Of a DNA stretch of 64,000 bases, positions 1-11,575 are shown piece after piece. Below the pieces are notes generated by a model. That model had not been told where the DNA came from and searched no databases. It saw only the letters and a program-made list of their open reading frames with translations. Numbering within the stretch: the stretch's first letter is position 1; each line of letters begins with the position of its first letter. This stretch comes from Spongilla lacustris (Eukaryota > Porifera > Demospongiae > Spongillida > Spongillidae). The DNA lies in NCBI GenBank assembly GCA_949361645.1, contig OX442416.1:1794983-1858982 (forward strand). Direction: 5' to 3'. Position numbers and translations under genes: made by a program.

Positions 1-56
1 TCTTGCATTCAGTCTTAGTGTAAGTATTATACAAGCGGTTAGGAGACGTCTATACT

Positions 57-194
57 AACAAGTAAACTTCTCTATCGAGAAAGTGATTGGTGGTGCAAAA
101 AGCAAGGAAACAAGGTACAGACAGTATGTTAAAGCACCAATGCTACATCCCACCAATCACTTTCTCGATAGAGAAGTTTTTGATTTACTTGTTA
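57..194. repeat. Palindromic MITE-like inverted repeat
   Basis: Two arms of about 35-45 bases face each other across roughly 55 bases. The core CTTCTCTATCGAGAAAGTGA on the left is found reverse-complemented on the right, and both outer ends carry the AACAAGTAAA motif. An open frame crossing the structure is a by-product of the palindrome. The element family is not identified. Confidence 0.6.
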
Positions 195-199
195 ACGTT

Positions 200-2690
200 C
201 CCCTAATTTTTCTCCTCTGCCAGGAGTGTTCAGTCAATATGATATATGGCTTAGTGTATTTGTTGCAATGCATTGGACGCTTAGATTCCTCTTATCAGTA
301 TCGCCTATCGGGTATTAAATCTGAGTATATAGGCCTCTTTTTAATTTTATAAATAGCCCTACCTTTGTTCTTCAATTCGGATATCTTAAACTCAGAGTTC
401 TCCCTGTTAACGAGCCGTTTCTTTGGCTTGGTCACCTTTCCTGAATTAGAACCGCTTGTTGTAAACGTACGCGTGTCTGCAGCTGCTTTCTTTCTACGTT
501 CGTGCGTAGCCTGGCAACAGTAAATTAAGACGCGTTTGTGACGTCATATTGCGTACTGCTAGGCAACCGAGAATTTTCACCGATAATGAATTGCACCTGC
601 TTGTGTCATTTCACGGCATTTCATCACCAGCTAGCAACTATAGGTCTTATTTGTATGAAAGGGCACGTTTGGAAATCAAATGCAACTTTTTGAAGCTAAT
701 CTCGTCTTCGTACGACGATCCTGTCGCGAGTTATACGTGATGAACGGAAGACGGAGGAGGAGGAGGAGAAAAATTAAATGGCGGAATTTTGGTACCGACT
801 TGTCACTCCACGTAAACGGCACTGTTTGGCGAAGTTCACGTTATATGTGCATATCTGTCATGTTTCTGATATTATATGCGAGCTGGCGAGTAAAGGCAAC
901 GCTTTGTTACCATTTTAAAACGCTCGATCGAAAACCACGCCCACGAAGCTAATCCTACGCATTCAAAACATATGCACATGACAACTTTGGTCCAACGCAG
1001 CTAGATAACATGGGAACTCGGGATTCAGACACGACTCATGAGTAAAATAGCGAAGAAAGCCAAAGATACTATCACGTCGGAGGACTAGGCGGGCTGCTCA
1101 ATGACACCAGAACCAAATAATACATGTACTGACTAATTACAACACCAAATTTATACCATCACGTGAGTCGGCCACGGTTACATGTAACAGTCCAAAATTT
1201 TGACGGCCAGCGAATCAGTTCATACGGTTAGATCGGTCAGACGGTCACCGCCAGTCACGGTCATGGTTGGGCCGTCTGAGCCGTCAAATCAATACAGGGC
1301 TGGCGGAAGCCTTTAAGGATTGGACCGGCGAGGGGCCGGAAAAAGCTTTTCCCATCGGGCCGGGGTCTGGGGCGAAGCCCAACCATTTAGTAACTTTCGC
1401 ACTTTTTAAAAAAGTCACAGAACATAGCAAAAGTAAATACAGGGCTTTAGCAACGAAAGACAAAGTGGTCCATCTAATGCATAAGATGGAATTCGCTGCA
1501 AAATCGGTTGGCTGCTATGTCAACGCAAAATTTGGTCCGAGGTGTTGACTACATAGTGTAAACCAAATTTGGTTAAACTGTTTCATGGTTTTATGTGCAC
1601 ACTACTTGGTTTAAGATTAATTTACTGGTTAAGCTAGCGATATAATAGCAACCCTGCCAGAGCATCAACTCAGCCAATGCACCATTTAAATATCTATATC
1701 TGGTGTGTTGTGTGATGTGCACATGCACAGGCTAATGATAGACCACGTTCATTGGAAACAGGCAAAGGCTCAAAACCAACCTAAAGGCATTCAATCTCAT
1801 CAACCCTATATATAGATTCGCATCAAATAGGTGTTTACATTTATTTGGGACATGACCAAGGTATTTTATTTGGGACCTACCTGAAACATAATGCCAATCA
1901 GTGACCATGGACGTATTGTACTTGTGGCTACGCATGCATGTAGCTTTGCACTTTGCTCTTCTATGTGAACATGCATAATGATGCATTCAAACTCGCCAAC
2001 CCATCCAAGAGTCTGCTGTGTCAACATAGGTGTTTATAGCCGGGGCCAACTGACTTGAACTATTTTGTTTGGGACATGACCACATACCTTTGAAACGTTA
2101 TACCAATTTGTGGGTATGTACATAGCTTTAAAACATTATAGTAGCTTTGATAAATTATGCCAATTTGTGGGCATGCCGCTTTGCAATTTGCTTTCCTTCA
2201 TGAACATGGCTTCAGTTGTACGAAGCCCTTTCTTGCCACGAAATTCCCGGCCACACTGAACTGTGCTGCTGCACTGAGTGGCTGCTCTAAACCACAGGTG
2301 TGCAATATAGGCTCCATGGTATTAGACACCTTTCAATCCCATTTACCAAAACATTAAACCAAGTTTAGAACCTAAACCACCACTAAAGGACCTTTCTTCT
2401 TTCCTTTCGCTACAAAATACATGCTTTGGAAAGGCAAATTCCGTGGGAGGATGAAACTTTCGGGAACGTTTGCAGCCAAAAGCTTCTCAGCCTTGACCAC
2501 CAGCTCTCAATTTGCTACATGAAGAACCGGTACCACCGCTTAAGATTGATGTGTTTCTGACGGTGCTTCCAAAGATGATGCTATTGTCACCTGCATCATC
2601 TTAAAACCATGCATACACACGTATACGCAATAACGTCTATATACACACTGTTATACAGTGGTGTATAACAATACCTTTTTCATATAGTGA
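200..2690. other. Region with no supported gene
   Basis: Only short open frames are seen, with no domain, signal peptide or exon chain that I can recognise. A more GC-rich patch around 1260-1390 gives a 93-residue frame, but its Gly/Pro-rich stretch looks like the end of a repeat rather than a protein domain. From 1700 to 2360 there are loosely repeated phrases about 'ttgggacatgacca' and 'ccaatttgtgggcatg', which suggests an old internal duplication. Confidence 0.4.
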
Positions 2691-3060
2691 TACTGATTGT
2701 CAGTTGCATTTTTTAGAACAACTGAAACAGCCAAATGCGGTTTTCGTATATACCCAGCAATTTCGTACATGTATATACATAAGCTAATGGCAGCATCATG
2801 CTATGGATACACGACCAAATTGCACCAATGTTATCTATTCTACTTAAATAAATTAATGGTGCATGCGTTTCAATCTTTGATTAAGAAAGAGACCCGCACA
2901 TTTTTTGACCACATCCTCAATGATGCATGTATATATATATACACTGATGTGTGTACACACACTCCCCAACAATACCATGCAGAACTAGCCGGGCAACATT
3001 TCGCGCGCGCATCCGAAGTTTGCTATTGGCAATTTAGTGGTATTCATTACTGATGGCTGA
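2690..3060 (+). repeat. Partial copy of the receptor upstream cassette (copy 1)
   Basis: This stretch matches the start of the block that precedes the signal exon at 34334. Shared phrases include 'gccaaatgcggttttcgtat', the 'cagcaatttcgtacatgtat' segment and 'gaaagagacccgcacatttt'. No signal exon follows before the next copy begins, so this is a truncated cassette. Confidence 0.6.
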
Positions 3061-3522
3061 TGTCGTTCGAGCCTGTGCTGCATGCTGTATTCGTAATAGC
3101 ATTGAAGAAAACGAAAGAAAAGGTCAACTTGGGTAAAGAAGTAGTTGCTTAGTCGTGGAGCGCATGGAGCATATAAACAGCTGAAGGTCTAGGATGTATC
3201 CAATTAACTTCAAAGCAGCTGTCATTTTAACCATTGCTTTGCTCCGTAGGTCGCGATTGAAGTAAGCCTTGAAAGTAGTGTTGTACAAGCACGGTCGTTA
3301 CTCGTACAATTCGATCAGTTTAGATATTGATTCAGTAGACCATGGAAAACCAACTGAAACCACTTTTGCACCTAAGAAAACACTAATTTAGGCGCCTATG
3401 AATACACTTAAGATAGCTTGTTCGCGGCGATATTGTTGCTCCGAATAGTGAAGCCCCAGCCGCTTTGCGTTTATTTAGCATGAAATTCACAGTGATATCC
3501 AATACAATCATCATTCTTTATA

Positions 3523-3600
3523 TGGGGGGGGGGGGGGGGGGAAGTCCGGACCCTTTGGACCACCTCCCTCCCCCCCTCCCCCCTAAATCCGCCCCAGGTA
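3523..3600. repeat. Poly-G tract with C-rich hairpin partner
   Basis: A run of about 18 G is followed by 'aagtccggacccttt' and then C-rich runs ending in 'aaatccgcccca'. The same layout, a long C or G homopolymer next to a 'ccgcccc' motif, recurs near 12440 and 58550. It looks like the decayed end of a transposon family. Confidence 0.45.
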
Positions 3601-3689
3601 CGAGACCCCATCGTCCAATACTGTAGAGCTTGTAGAGAGGATTACAAATCTGCTTTTAAAATAAAAATCTGACTTCAGGTGCCAGAGCA

Positions 3690-5539
3690 TTTAAACAGGG
3701 GGGCGGAGGGGGTAACATGGGAGTAGAACGAATAGATATTACCTAGTCATAGGACCTCGCTGGGACACCAGTGTTATCGCTATACATCTCCAACAACGCC
3801 AGCGATCGATAAACACATTTAACCCCTTGCGCGTGGGTTAGTAATGATTGCGAAAGGAGTGGCAAGTGTTTTAATAAGTAATCAAATTGATGATGTAATT
3901 ATAAGACGAGGTCGTGCAAAAGAAAGCGGCTACTGTGCACGAGCGCTACGCTTCTCCCGAGGAATGCTCAGCAATGATCCCGTTGCTAGCTACTGTAGAG
4001 CATTACCATGCAGCCTAAGCCATACACCAGATGTTCCTTCTCCATTCGTTGTTCATGTATTTTTCCACTTCCTTTCACGTTTGAACAATCGGGGTTATGC
4101 TTCATGGCGTTCATGCACGTACCCATGGCCAGCTTCAGTATATACATGTATAATTTCAAGATGCTTGCTATGGTCAGTCGTACTAGGTTACCATAGTAGA
4201 GGTGATTATATATTCATTTCTAAGTGGAATATTTATGGTTACGCGTGAGGGCCAAATGCGGTTTCCGTATACCCAGCAATGGACCTTTTCATTTAAGATG
4301 TTTGCGCGTCAACGTGACGTCATAATTAAAAGTGACGTTACATCCGGAGTACATCCGCCGAATGCGTTTTTCAGTTCCTTGTTACAATGGTAGCGTGTCA
4401 GAACATTTTTTTATGTGAGAAGAAGAGCACTATTGGCCGATGTAATGTCTTGGCTCTAGCCGGCACGCGTACGCGTATCGCGGCAGGGCCGCGACAGCCC
4501 ACACGGAAGATCAGCCACCCGAGGTACAAAATGTCTGATCTAAACACATGCACAACATACAAATTATATTATAAAGACCGCACATGACGTCACGACACAC
4601 CAACACAAAACATCCGATGGGAATAGGCCACGTGGGACCCTTGTGGTTGACCTCTTCAGACTATCCGTCACGGGCGTGGTCCGGATACACCACATTCCTA
4701 CCATCCTATCCATTTGCCTGCGTAATGTACTCCAGACGTTGACGTCACGTGTAATCAACACTAATTGCATTCCTTGTGCCCTTATTGTACATGTATACTA
4801 ATGGCATTCACGCCAAATTGCACCAATGCTATTCTACGTAACGGTGCTTGTGTTTCAATGTTTGATTAAGAAAGAGACCCGCACATTTTTTGACCACATG
4901 CATCCTCAATTATATATATGCATGTGTGTACACACACTCCCCCTTAGAGTTGCCTGTCGAATATCAGATTATTCATGTTTTTAATTGTTTTTGTTTCGCG
5001 CACGTGAGATTATTATTGCTGTTCGGAACTCGTGTGCAAGTGCGTTTTTCCGTATTAGCTAGATAGGATCTCGTTTAGATCTGGACGGATCGCGCATGCT
5101 ATAGGTGCATGGAAAGGCTGAATATTCTACATAGCTATAGTTATTTATATAAGCACCAACGATTTAGCGCAATGTATGGGACTAGTAGGATGCGGGGAAT
5201 GCATGAATGGCGCAAATAGAGTGGGAAAAATGTGCACGTAGTTTTTTCAGCATTATAAATTGCAAGTCAGTAGCACAGCGGTTTTAATCCCCGTGCATGG
5301 GGAGTACCCCGAAATACATTTTATACCAAAATGATGTAGTATGATATATGCTTTACTTGCAGCTGCCATTGAGGTCATAAAGCTATGTATTCATGCATGC
5401 TACTAACCGCATGCGTTCATATGTACCGCCTACGCGCGCAGGACGATAATCAAGGAATCTGCGGGACGTTATCTATACTGATATCACGCGACTTACATGT
5501 ATAGATTCTCTTGATCAGAACGTAAATTAGCACAGTAAG
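3690..5539 (+). promoter_or_regulatory. Upstream/promoter cassette of a signal exon (copy 2)
   Basis: This block is repeated with small indels at 7020-8287 and in part at 8495-8567 plus 11576-12060, at 34110-34333 and at 63430-64000. The last 300 bases before the ATG at 5540 are the most constant part. They include a CCCCGTGCATGGGG hairpin (about 5290), 'ctgatatcacgcgacttaca' and 'cgtaaattagcaca'. Conservation immediately upstream of a signal-peptide exon in several copies suggests a promoter and 5' UTR, but no TATA box or start site can be fixed by eye. Confidence 0.45.
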
Positions 5540-5603
5540 ATGGTCGTAAAAATGCGCTGGCTGCTTTCAACAATCTTGCTTGTGTTGAGAACGGATGTGA
5601 TTG
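5540..5603 (+). CDS. Signal-peptide first exon, probably of gene SRCR-A
   Basis: The exon encodes 21 codons starting MVVKM, followed by a hydrophobic core rich in L, T and V and ending DVI. It stops in phase 1 at a perfect GTAAGT donor (5604). The ATG sits in a good context (A at -3, G at +4). Phase 1 matches the acceptor of the first SRCR exon of gene A at 17674, where the joined codon gives Val followed by AFTGC. Assignment to gene A across a 12 kb intron is inferred from phase, strand and the parallel arrangement of gene C. Confidence 0.55.
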
Positions 5604-6540
5604 GTAAGTGGCTTGCCTTGAGATTTGCATGCATGTTACAAATGATTTTAGTGGTTCGATTATACATGTATACATGCAACTGACAAATAATGGAGGCGTA
5701 CTTTTTTCTTTGGCGCAAAGTGCCAAAGACCTATCTATATATATACCCTCTTTTTTCGTATGCCGTTCTGGTCTTAATTAACAATACATGTAGTCTTGAG
5801 GCTGTTCGCCATTCTCCTGAGTCCTGACCTGGTCAGGGATTGGAAACAAATCACGGCGATGCTGGCAAGCGTGAATCACACCTTTTCGGGCAGCTGGCTA
5901 AGACCTGGCTTATTGATAATCCACCATAGATTCATTAAGGGCTGCTAGATTTGCATGGTGTACCTTTTATTTATAATTGACGAAGAACAAAAATCGGCTA
6001 TTTTGTAACTTGTGGGGGAGAATCCATTGATCTAGTATAATTGGTACATGCATATACTTCATATAGCCTATTGTGTGCCCATCACAGCAAAAACAGATTA
6101 GTGCATGTCACTAGAAACAGTGAATAGGGCACTTGTTTTCTCAAAAACGAGTGCCCTATTCACTGTTTCTAGTGACATGCACTAATCTGTTTTTGCTGTG
6201 ATCGCTTTAGTTTTGGCGCATAGCGTTCTTGTAGTCACACAGTCACATTTCCTATACCCTACTTTGTGGGGGAGTCACGCCGTTGTGCTATACGGAACTG
6301 ACAGGTTTTGGTACATTAGTTTGACAGTGCAGTTTTGGTTGTGTGCCCATGCATCGCATGTTTTTAAAGGCCAAACGTTTTACATTTGTTTATTGAATCT
6401 CTACAAAGGTGATGGTTGTATATGAAAATATTAAGCGATAGAACATTACTTGAATTGGGTCGAAAAGGCAATGTCTTGTATTATGTACCATAGCTCTGGT
6501 CGTAGCAACTTGTGCGGCTTCTTTCGACCTGGTCCTTTAA
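5604..6540 (+). other. Intron segment shared with gene C intron 1
   Basis: The sequence after the signal exon matches 34398-35130, including 'gccaatcac...' style paralogous phrases and the stretch around 'ttacattagtttgacagtgc'. An open frame at 6198-6425 has a hydrophobic counterpart at 34893-35150, but neither is conserved as protein across indels. I treat it as non-coding intron. Confidence 0.5.
6083..6200. mobile_element. 118-bp MITE with a visible empty site at 34931
   Basis: This is a near-perfect hairpin with terminal repeats CACAGCAAAAACAG at each end. The paralogous locus near 34920-34940 reads 'gtgcccatcgcttta' with no insertion, while here the element lies between 'gtgcccat' and 'atcgcttta'. 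That implies a 2-bp AT target duplication. The termini resemble those of the MITE at 30557-30676 (CACTGTAAAAACAG), so both are probably one family. Confidence 0.8.
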
Positions 6541-6547
6541 TAAGTCA

Positions 6548-6830
6548 CACTGACAGGGTTGCCGCGATATATCGCGGTTACATAGACTTCTATGGGCGGT
6601 TAACCGCTAACCGCTCATAGAAGTCTATGTAACCGCGATAAATCGCGGCAGGGTTGCCGCAAAAAAAGTTTTGTGAAACGGCTAACTATATATCACTCCA
6701 AATCCTGATTCTGAGTGATATATATAGTAAGCCGTTTTGAGTGAAATCCACCAAACTGTTTTTGCTGCGTGCATGCATGCATGCATGTAACCGCGATATA
6801 TCGCGGCAACCCCGGTCCCACATGCACATA
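6548..6830. repeat. Nested palindromes with CAGGGTTGCCG ends
   Basis: A hairpin centred near 6605 has arms reading GCGGTTACATAGACTTCTATG. It is bounded by 'cagggttgccgcgat' on both sides and followed by a decayed copy of the CACTGT-type MITE (about 6660-6775) and the end 'cgcggcaaccccgg'. The CAGGGTTGCC end is the same as that of the 3.1 kb element at 13564, so these are probably short non-autonomous relatives with a nested insertion. Confidence 0.55.
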
Positions 6831-7019
6831 TGTAATTGAAGATAAATATACAGCTGTGTACGTACGCCTTATTGTGACTCTTTGGTGAGTACAGAGATAT
6901 TGGTGAGTACTTATATAGTTCACAGCCACAAAACAATCGAAAGTGTATAGGTAATTATAGTCATTAATACAAGCGGAAATTTGAGTACGAGACCCCGTCG
7001 CGCACATTTCTGTAGAACG

Positions 7020-8287
7020 TGTAGAGGGGATTACGAATCTGCTTTTAAAATAACAAGCGAAATTCAGGAAAAAAATTGCCAGGGCATTTAAAAAGGGGGA
7101 AATGATCATTTAACGGCGTGTTTTGGCTATTTTAGATTTACATGGGAGTAGAATGAATAGATATTACTTAGTCATAGGACCTCGCTGGGACGCCAGTGTT
7201 ATCGCTATACACCTCCAACAACGCCAGCAATCGATAAACACATTTAACCCCTTGCGCGTGTTCTTAATTGGGTTAGCAATGATTGCGAAAGGAGTGGCAA
7301 GTGTTTTAAAAATTAAATGTAATCAAATTGATGATGTAATTATAAGACGAGGTCGTGCAAAAGAAAGCGGCTCCTGTGCACGAGCGCTACGCTTCTCCCG
7401 AGGAATGCTCAGCAATGATCCCGTAGCTAGCTACTGTAGAGCATTACCATGCAGCCTAAGCCATACACCAGATGTTCCTTCTCCATTCGTTGTTCATGTA
7501 TTTTTCCACTTCCTTTCACGTTTGAACAATCGGGGTTATGCTTCATGGCGTTCATGCACGTACCCATGCATGGCCAGCTTCAGTATATACATGTATAATT
7601 TCAAAATGCTTGCTATGGTCAGTCGTACTAAGTTACTAGTTGCTTGTCGAATATCAGATTTTCATGTTTTTAATAGTTTTTGTTTCGCGCACGTGAGATT
7701 ATTATTGCTGTTCGGAACTCGTGTGCAAGTGCGTTTTTCCGTATTAGCTAGATAGGATCTCGTTTGGATCTGGACGGATCGCGCGTGCTATAGGTGGAAA
7801 GGCTGAATATTCTACATAGCTATAGTTATTTATATATCATCCGCTATATGGATATACTGTTGAAAAAACTATGAGCATGCACCAACGATTTAGCGCAATG
7901 TATGGGACTAGTAGGAGGCGGGGAATGCATGAATGGCGCAAATAGAGTGGGAAAAATGTGCACGTAGTTTTTTCAGCATTATAAATTGCAAGTCAGTAGC
8001 ACAGCGGTTTTAATCCCCGTGCATGGGGAGTACCCCGAAATACATTTTACCAAAATGATGTAGTATGATATATGCTTTGAAAATAAAACCAGGCCATAAG
8101 GTGCTTTACTTGCAGCTGCCATTGAGGTCATAAAGCTATGCATTCATGCATGCTACTAACCGCATGCGTTCATACATATACGAGCGCAGGACGATAATCA
8201 AGGAATCTGCGGGACGTTATCTATACTGATATCACGCGACTTACATGTATATATTCTCTTGATCTGAACGTAAATTAGCACAGTAGG
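7020..8287 (+). promoter_or_regulatory. Upstream/promoter cassette (copy 3)
   Basis: This is a second near-complete copy of the 3690-5539 block, with the same order of phrases ('gacctcgctgggac', 'cgcgcacgtgagattattat', the CCCCGTGCATGGGG hairpin). It contains a 210-codon open frame at 7123-7755. The equivalent frames in the copies at 3844 and 11573 are broken by indels, so I do not call it a gene. Confidence 0.4.
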
Positions 8288-8351
8288 ATGGTCGTAAAAA
8301 TGCGCTGGCTGCTTTCAACAATCTTGCTTGTGTTGAGAACCGATGTGATTG
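8288..8351 (+). pseudogene. Second signal exon copy with a destroyed splice donor
   Basis: It has the same 21-codon coding content as the exon at 5540. The donor is altered from G|GTAAGT to G|GAAAGT at 8352, so normal splicing should fail. It is best read as a decayed duplicate first exon. Use of a cryptic donor downstream cannot be excluded. Confidence 0.6.
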
Positions 8352-8567
8352 GAAAGTGGCTTGCCTTGAGATTTGCATGCATGTTACAAATGATTTTAGT
8401 GGTTCGATTATACATGTATATATGCAACTGACAAATAATGGAGGCGTACTTTTTTCTTTGGCGCAAAGTGCCAAAGACCTATCTATACCCTCCTTTTTGG
8501 GGAAATGATATTTTGGAAACGACTCCCTATTAAAATTGCATTTAACAGCGTGTTTTGGCTATTTTAA

Positions 8568-11500
8568 CACAGCGTTTACGACAGATGCGGGGAAATTTTG
8601 GGGAATATAAAATATTCATAATTCCCTCCTATGAGTTTTTTTCTAAGCAAAACATTTTATATAATACTCCAATCATTACTAATGAAGTGAGAAATATAAA
8701 AAATCTGCAGGCATAGACGCTTGTCGTACTGTAACGTGTCAAAGCCAGCTCATTATCGTTTTAACGAGTGGCCACAGTATTCAAGGTGCTCTTTTTTTGT
8801 ACTTGGTTTCATTGCTTTTTGAATGTTTCATTAGTATAGCAAGTAGATGTAAAGCTTATATAAGAGAAAAGAACAAATAACCAGTTTCCATTCAGGAGAC
8901 ACTGCATCTTTTAGTTTCCCGAGAGCTGATCGTCGGCAATGAATTTGCGTAACTTATTAACGGCAATAGTAAAACATTTTTTTCACTTGCAATTTGGGAT
9001 GCCGCCTGGATGCTCTGAGCAAAAGGGCAAACATAGAAGTGAAGCTTGGAGAACATGTAAGTCCGGAGTTTGCCATGATTGCTGCAGCTGTCGACGAAAA
9101 ACCCGCGCGGACGTCCCTCCCAAATTGATGTACGGCCGATACCAGTATAGCGTATCCAACCAATGCTGCTAGACATCGTCATCATAGCGCTCCAGCTGTT
9201 CATGTCAGCACTTTTATTGAACCTGCTACTGTTCGCACTGATGTTTCTGCTAGCACTACTGCTCCCACTGATGTTTTTGCTGGCGCCACTGTTCTTCATG
9301 CTATCGCTATTGTTCCCGCTAGTACAACAGTTCCTGCTGGCACTAGTACTGTTCCTGCAGCAATAACTGCTGATGTTCCAGCTACTGTTCCCGCTGCTAT
9401 CTCTGGTGATGCAACAACTGCTGATGTTCCTGGTACTGATCTCCTGGTGCTGCCACTGCAGATGTTCCTGATACTGCTATCCCACACAAAGGCCACAACT
9501 ATGGCAGTTGGGATTTCAATTGCCATGTTCTGAGTCTGTTGGGTACTGAAGCCGGTTCTGACATAAGCCATATTCCAAGTGTTGACCATCGAAAAGCTGC
9601 TAGAGTTAAGGAAGATTTGACTGCTGATGGTTTCGATCCAAAGGATTCAATCCATATTCTGGAAGGGTGTGTTGGGTTGGGTCAAGTTGCTCCTCCCTGC
9701 TTGGAACCTACCTGACGACAAGGTATTAAAGAAAATATTTTATACCAGGCACCCATGTTCAAAATGAGGCTGATGCCAATGCTGGAGGTGAAACTACTGT
9801 AGGATCAAGTTCCCATTCCATTGTTGCAACAAACATCAATGAAGCCATTAAGCATTGGGAGCAAGGCAACTTCTGGCTCCTTTTCCTACTTTGCCTACCA
9901 AATTCTGGCTTGAGCATTTCAATATGAAGGAAACCTTGGTTGCTGAGCTAAGTTTCAGGCCCAAGTAGATGCTGAGTACCAACGCCATGGTCGACTGTGT
10001 TGCTCTTAAAGCCAGATTTCAAGGCTCCATTTTGCACATCAACTCTTCAGGGATTGCTGGCTTTTATGCCTCTGAGTACATTACCACTGGTGGCATTGCA
10101 CAGCAGGTCACAACACTGAACATGGGACAGTACATTCCTTCTAAAACTGTGACTCTACCTGTAATCCAGCCAACATCAATGGATGTGAACCCCTTTCAAC
10201 AAGCAGGTGTTAATTTTACTGGTGTGAATGTTCTCATGAGCAGTGACTTGCGTAGCGACATGGCTGTATTAAGTAAAGCTCAACATCGGTATAAGAAGAG
10301 GAAGATGAATATAAGTGCAAGTGAACAGAAGCAGGAGAAAAGGGAGGAAGAGGCTGCTATGAAGCTGGGTCAGGTGAAGAAAATATATCCCCCAGTGTAA
10401 CACATGCAAGTACCATTTCAAATCGGAAGTGTTCCTAAAGAAGCATGCATGTTGTGGTGCCTGCCAATCCAAAGATGCTCTAAGTGTAGCCATGCACTAT
10501 GCAGGTACAATCCTTGCCACAAGGGATTTCTCTTTGCCAGGTTGTATTGCTAATATGTCAACCTTATTCTCTACTCCGGACTCTTCACCACCTGCTACAT
10601 TTGAATGTAATTTTCGAGTTGGGTGGGCCCAGCTACGTAAGGCCATGCATCCTATTTTCAGCATCAGGGTACAGCAATTTATTGCTCGCTGTTGGCAGAA
10701 GGGAATAGCCAGACATGCCAAGGTTTCTGCAGAGGCAGTTGTTGTACGCCTCACCAATGAACATGTGGCAGGAAGAATTCGATTAGCTGAGTTGCCTGTT
10801 GTTGGGCAAGTACGGACATCCTACCAGGCTATTGGGCAATCTAAGGTCAGCTCAGGGGAAGAAACGAAGGGGTCACTCATACAAGGATCTCAGCAATGAC
10901 GAACCGGCTCAAAGAAAGAAACAGAAGATGTCACACACTACATTTGATTGGAGCAAACCACTGCTCTAATGGTCCAACCCTCAACTTCACACTTATCTTA
11001 CTGAGCACAATGTAAATAAAACTGGGAACAAGCCAGAGTTGATTGAACGAGTAAAAGCGTGTATGCACTTGTAAAACTGTGTAATTATGTTGATATGCAT
11101 GCGTATTTTATGCATTGCCAATAGAAACTAACCACCTGTCATCGTGTGGAGTACTATTTTGTTTATTGGAATATGTAGATCTTCATAGATAGGCGTGGCA
11201 CAATATCGCGCGAACGGCTGACAGGACTGAAAATACTTACAAAACAATACAAACGGAGAAGCGAAGGTGAAGAAGCAATTCTTTTTGTTATTCTTATACA
11301 CATATTCAACTAATAAAGTAGTTAGACCGACCAGGGATTGCTCAGAAAAAAAGTGCACCTGTCGTGGCATGTTTGCGGAGTTGTCCGACAATACGAACCT
11401 GTATAAAACCTGGGCATTTACTTTAGGGCAGTCGTAAATATGCACTGAGTATCAAAATGCTTTATACATGTAATGCTGCAAGAAAAAATACAAAACTCCA

Positions 11501-11575
11501 TACGGAGGGAATTTTTCATTTTATGAATATCCCCAAAACAATCAAGATTTCCCCGCATCTGTCGTAAACCCGGTG
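8568..11575. mobile_element. 3.0-kb DNA transposon with TTAA target duplication
   Basis: Imperfect terminal inverted repeats share the core TTTACGACAGATGCGGGGAA: the left end begins CACAGCG and the right end, reversed, begins CACCGGG. Both ends are flanked by TTAA (8564-8567 and 11576-11579). The flanks join to restore the cassette sequence seen at about 7115-7145, so the element interrupts a fourth copy of that cassette. TTAA duplications are known from the piggyBac and Kolobok superfamilies. I cannot see a transposase catalytic core, so the superfamily stays open. Confidence 0.75.
8939..11072 (+). pseudogene. Broken zinc-finger/SAP-like gene carried by the TTAA element
   Basis: Several plus-strand frames follow one another. 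They are a Cys-rich N-terminal part (8939-9172), a Thr/Pro/Ala/Val-rich degenerate repeat region (about 9190-9710, with at least one frame change), an open frame at 9969-10400, and a frame at 10429-10899. Around 10395 a +1 shift at a run of C separates 'KIYPP' from a C-x2-C ... H-x-C zinc-finger-like segment. A further segment near 10960-11070 resembles a SAP helix pair (TYLTEHNVNK...LIERVK). It looks like one protein broken by frame changes, carried inside the transposon. Its function is not recognised. Confidence 0.45.

Noticed and set aside
5640..5660. 'GGTTCGATTATA' as a possible tRNA or SINE B box
   Set aside because: No A box or cloverleaf arms are found at a suitable distance.
5493..5726. 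Minus-strand frame over the signal exon, repeated at 8241 and 34321
   Set aside because: It is preserved only because the plus-strand signal exon and its flanks are duplicated. It has no start context or domain.
6540..6830. CRISPR-like repeat array or bacterial regulatory hairpin
   Set aside because: The inverted arms and transposon-type ends fit nested MITEs. There is no regular repeat-spacer pattern anywhere in the window, and the DNA is eukaryotic.
7123..7755. 210-codon open frame in the upstream cassette
   Set aside because: The matching frames at 3844 and 11573 are interrupted by indels, there is no recognisable domain, and the bases belong to a non-coding repeated cassette.
9163..9366. 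Leu-rich hydrophobic frame resembling a membrane protein
   Set aside because: It overlaps the Thr/Pro/Ala-rich frame of the transposon cargo gene in another phase. The Leu/Phe richness is what that GCT/GTT/ACT-rich repeat gives when shifted.
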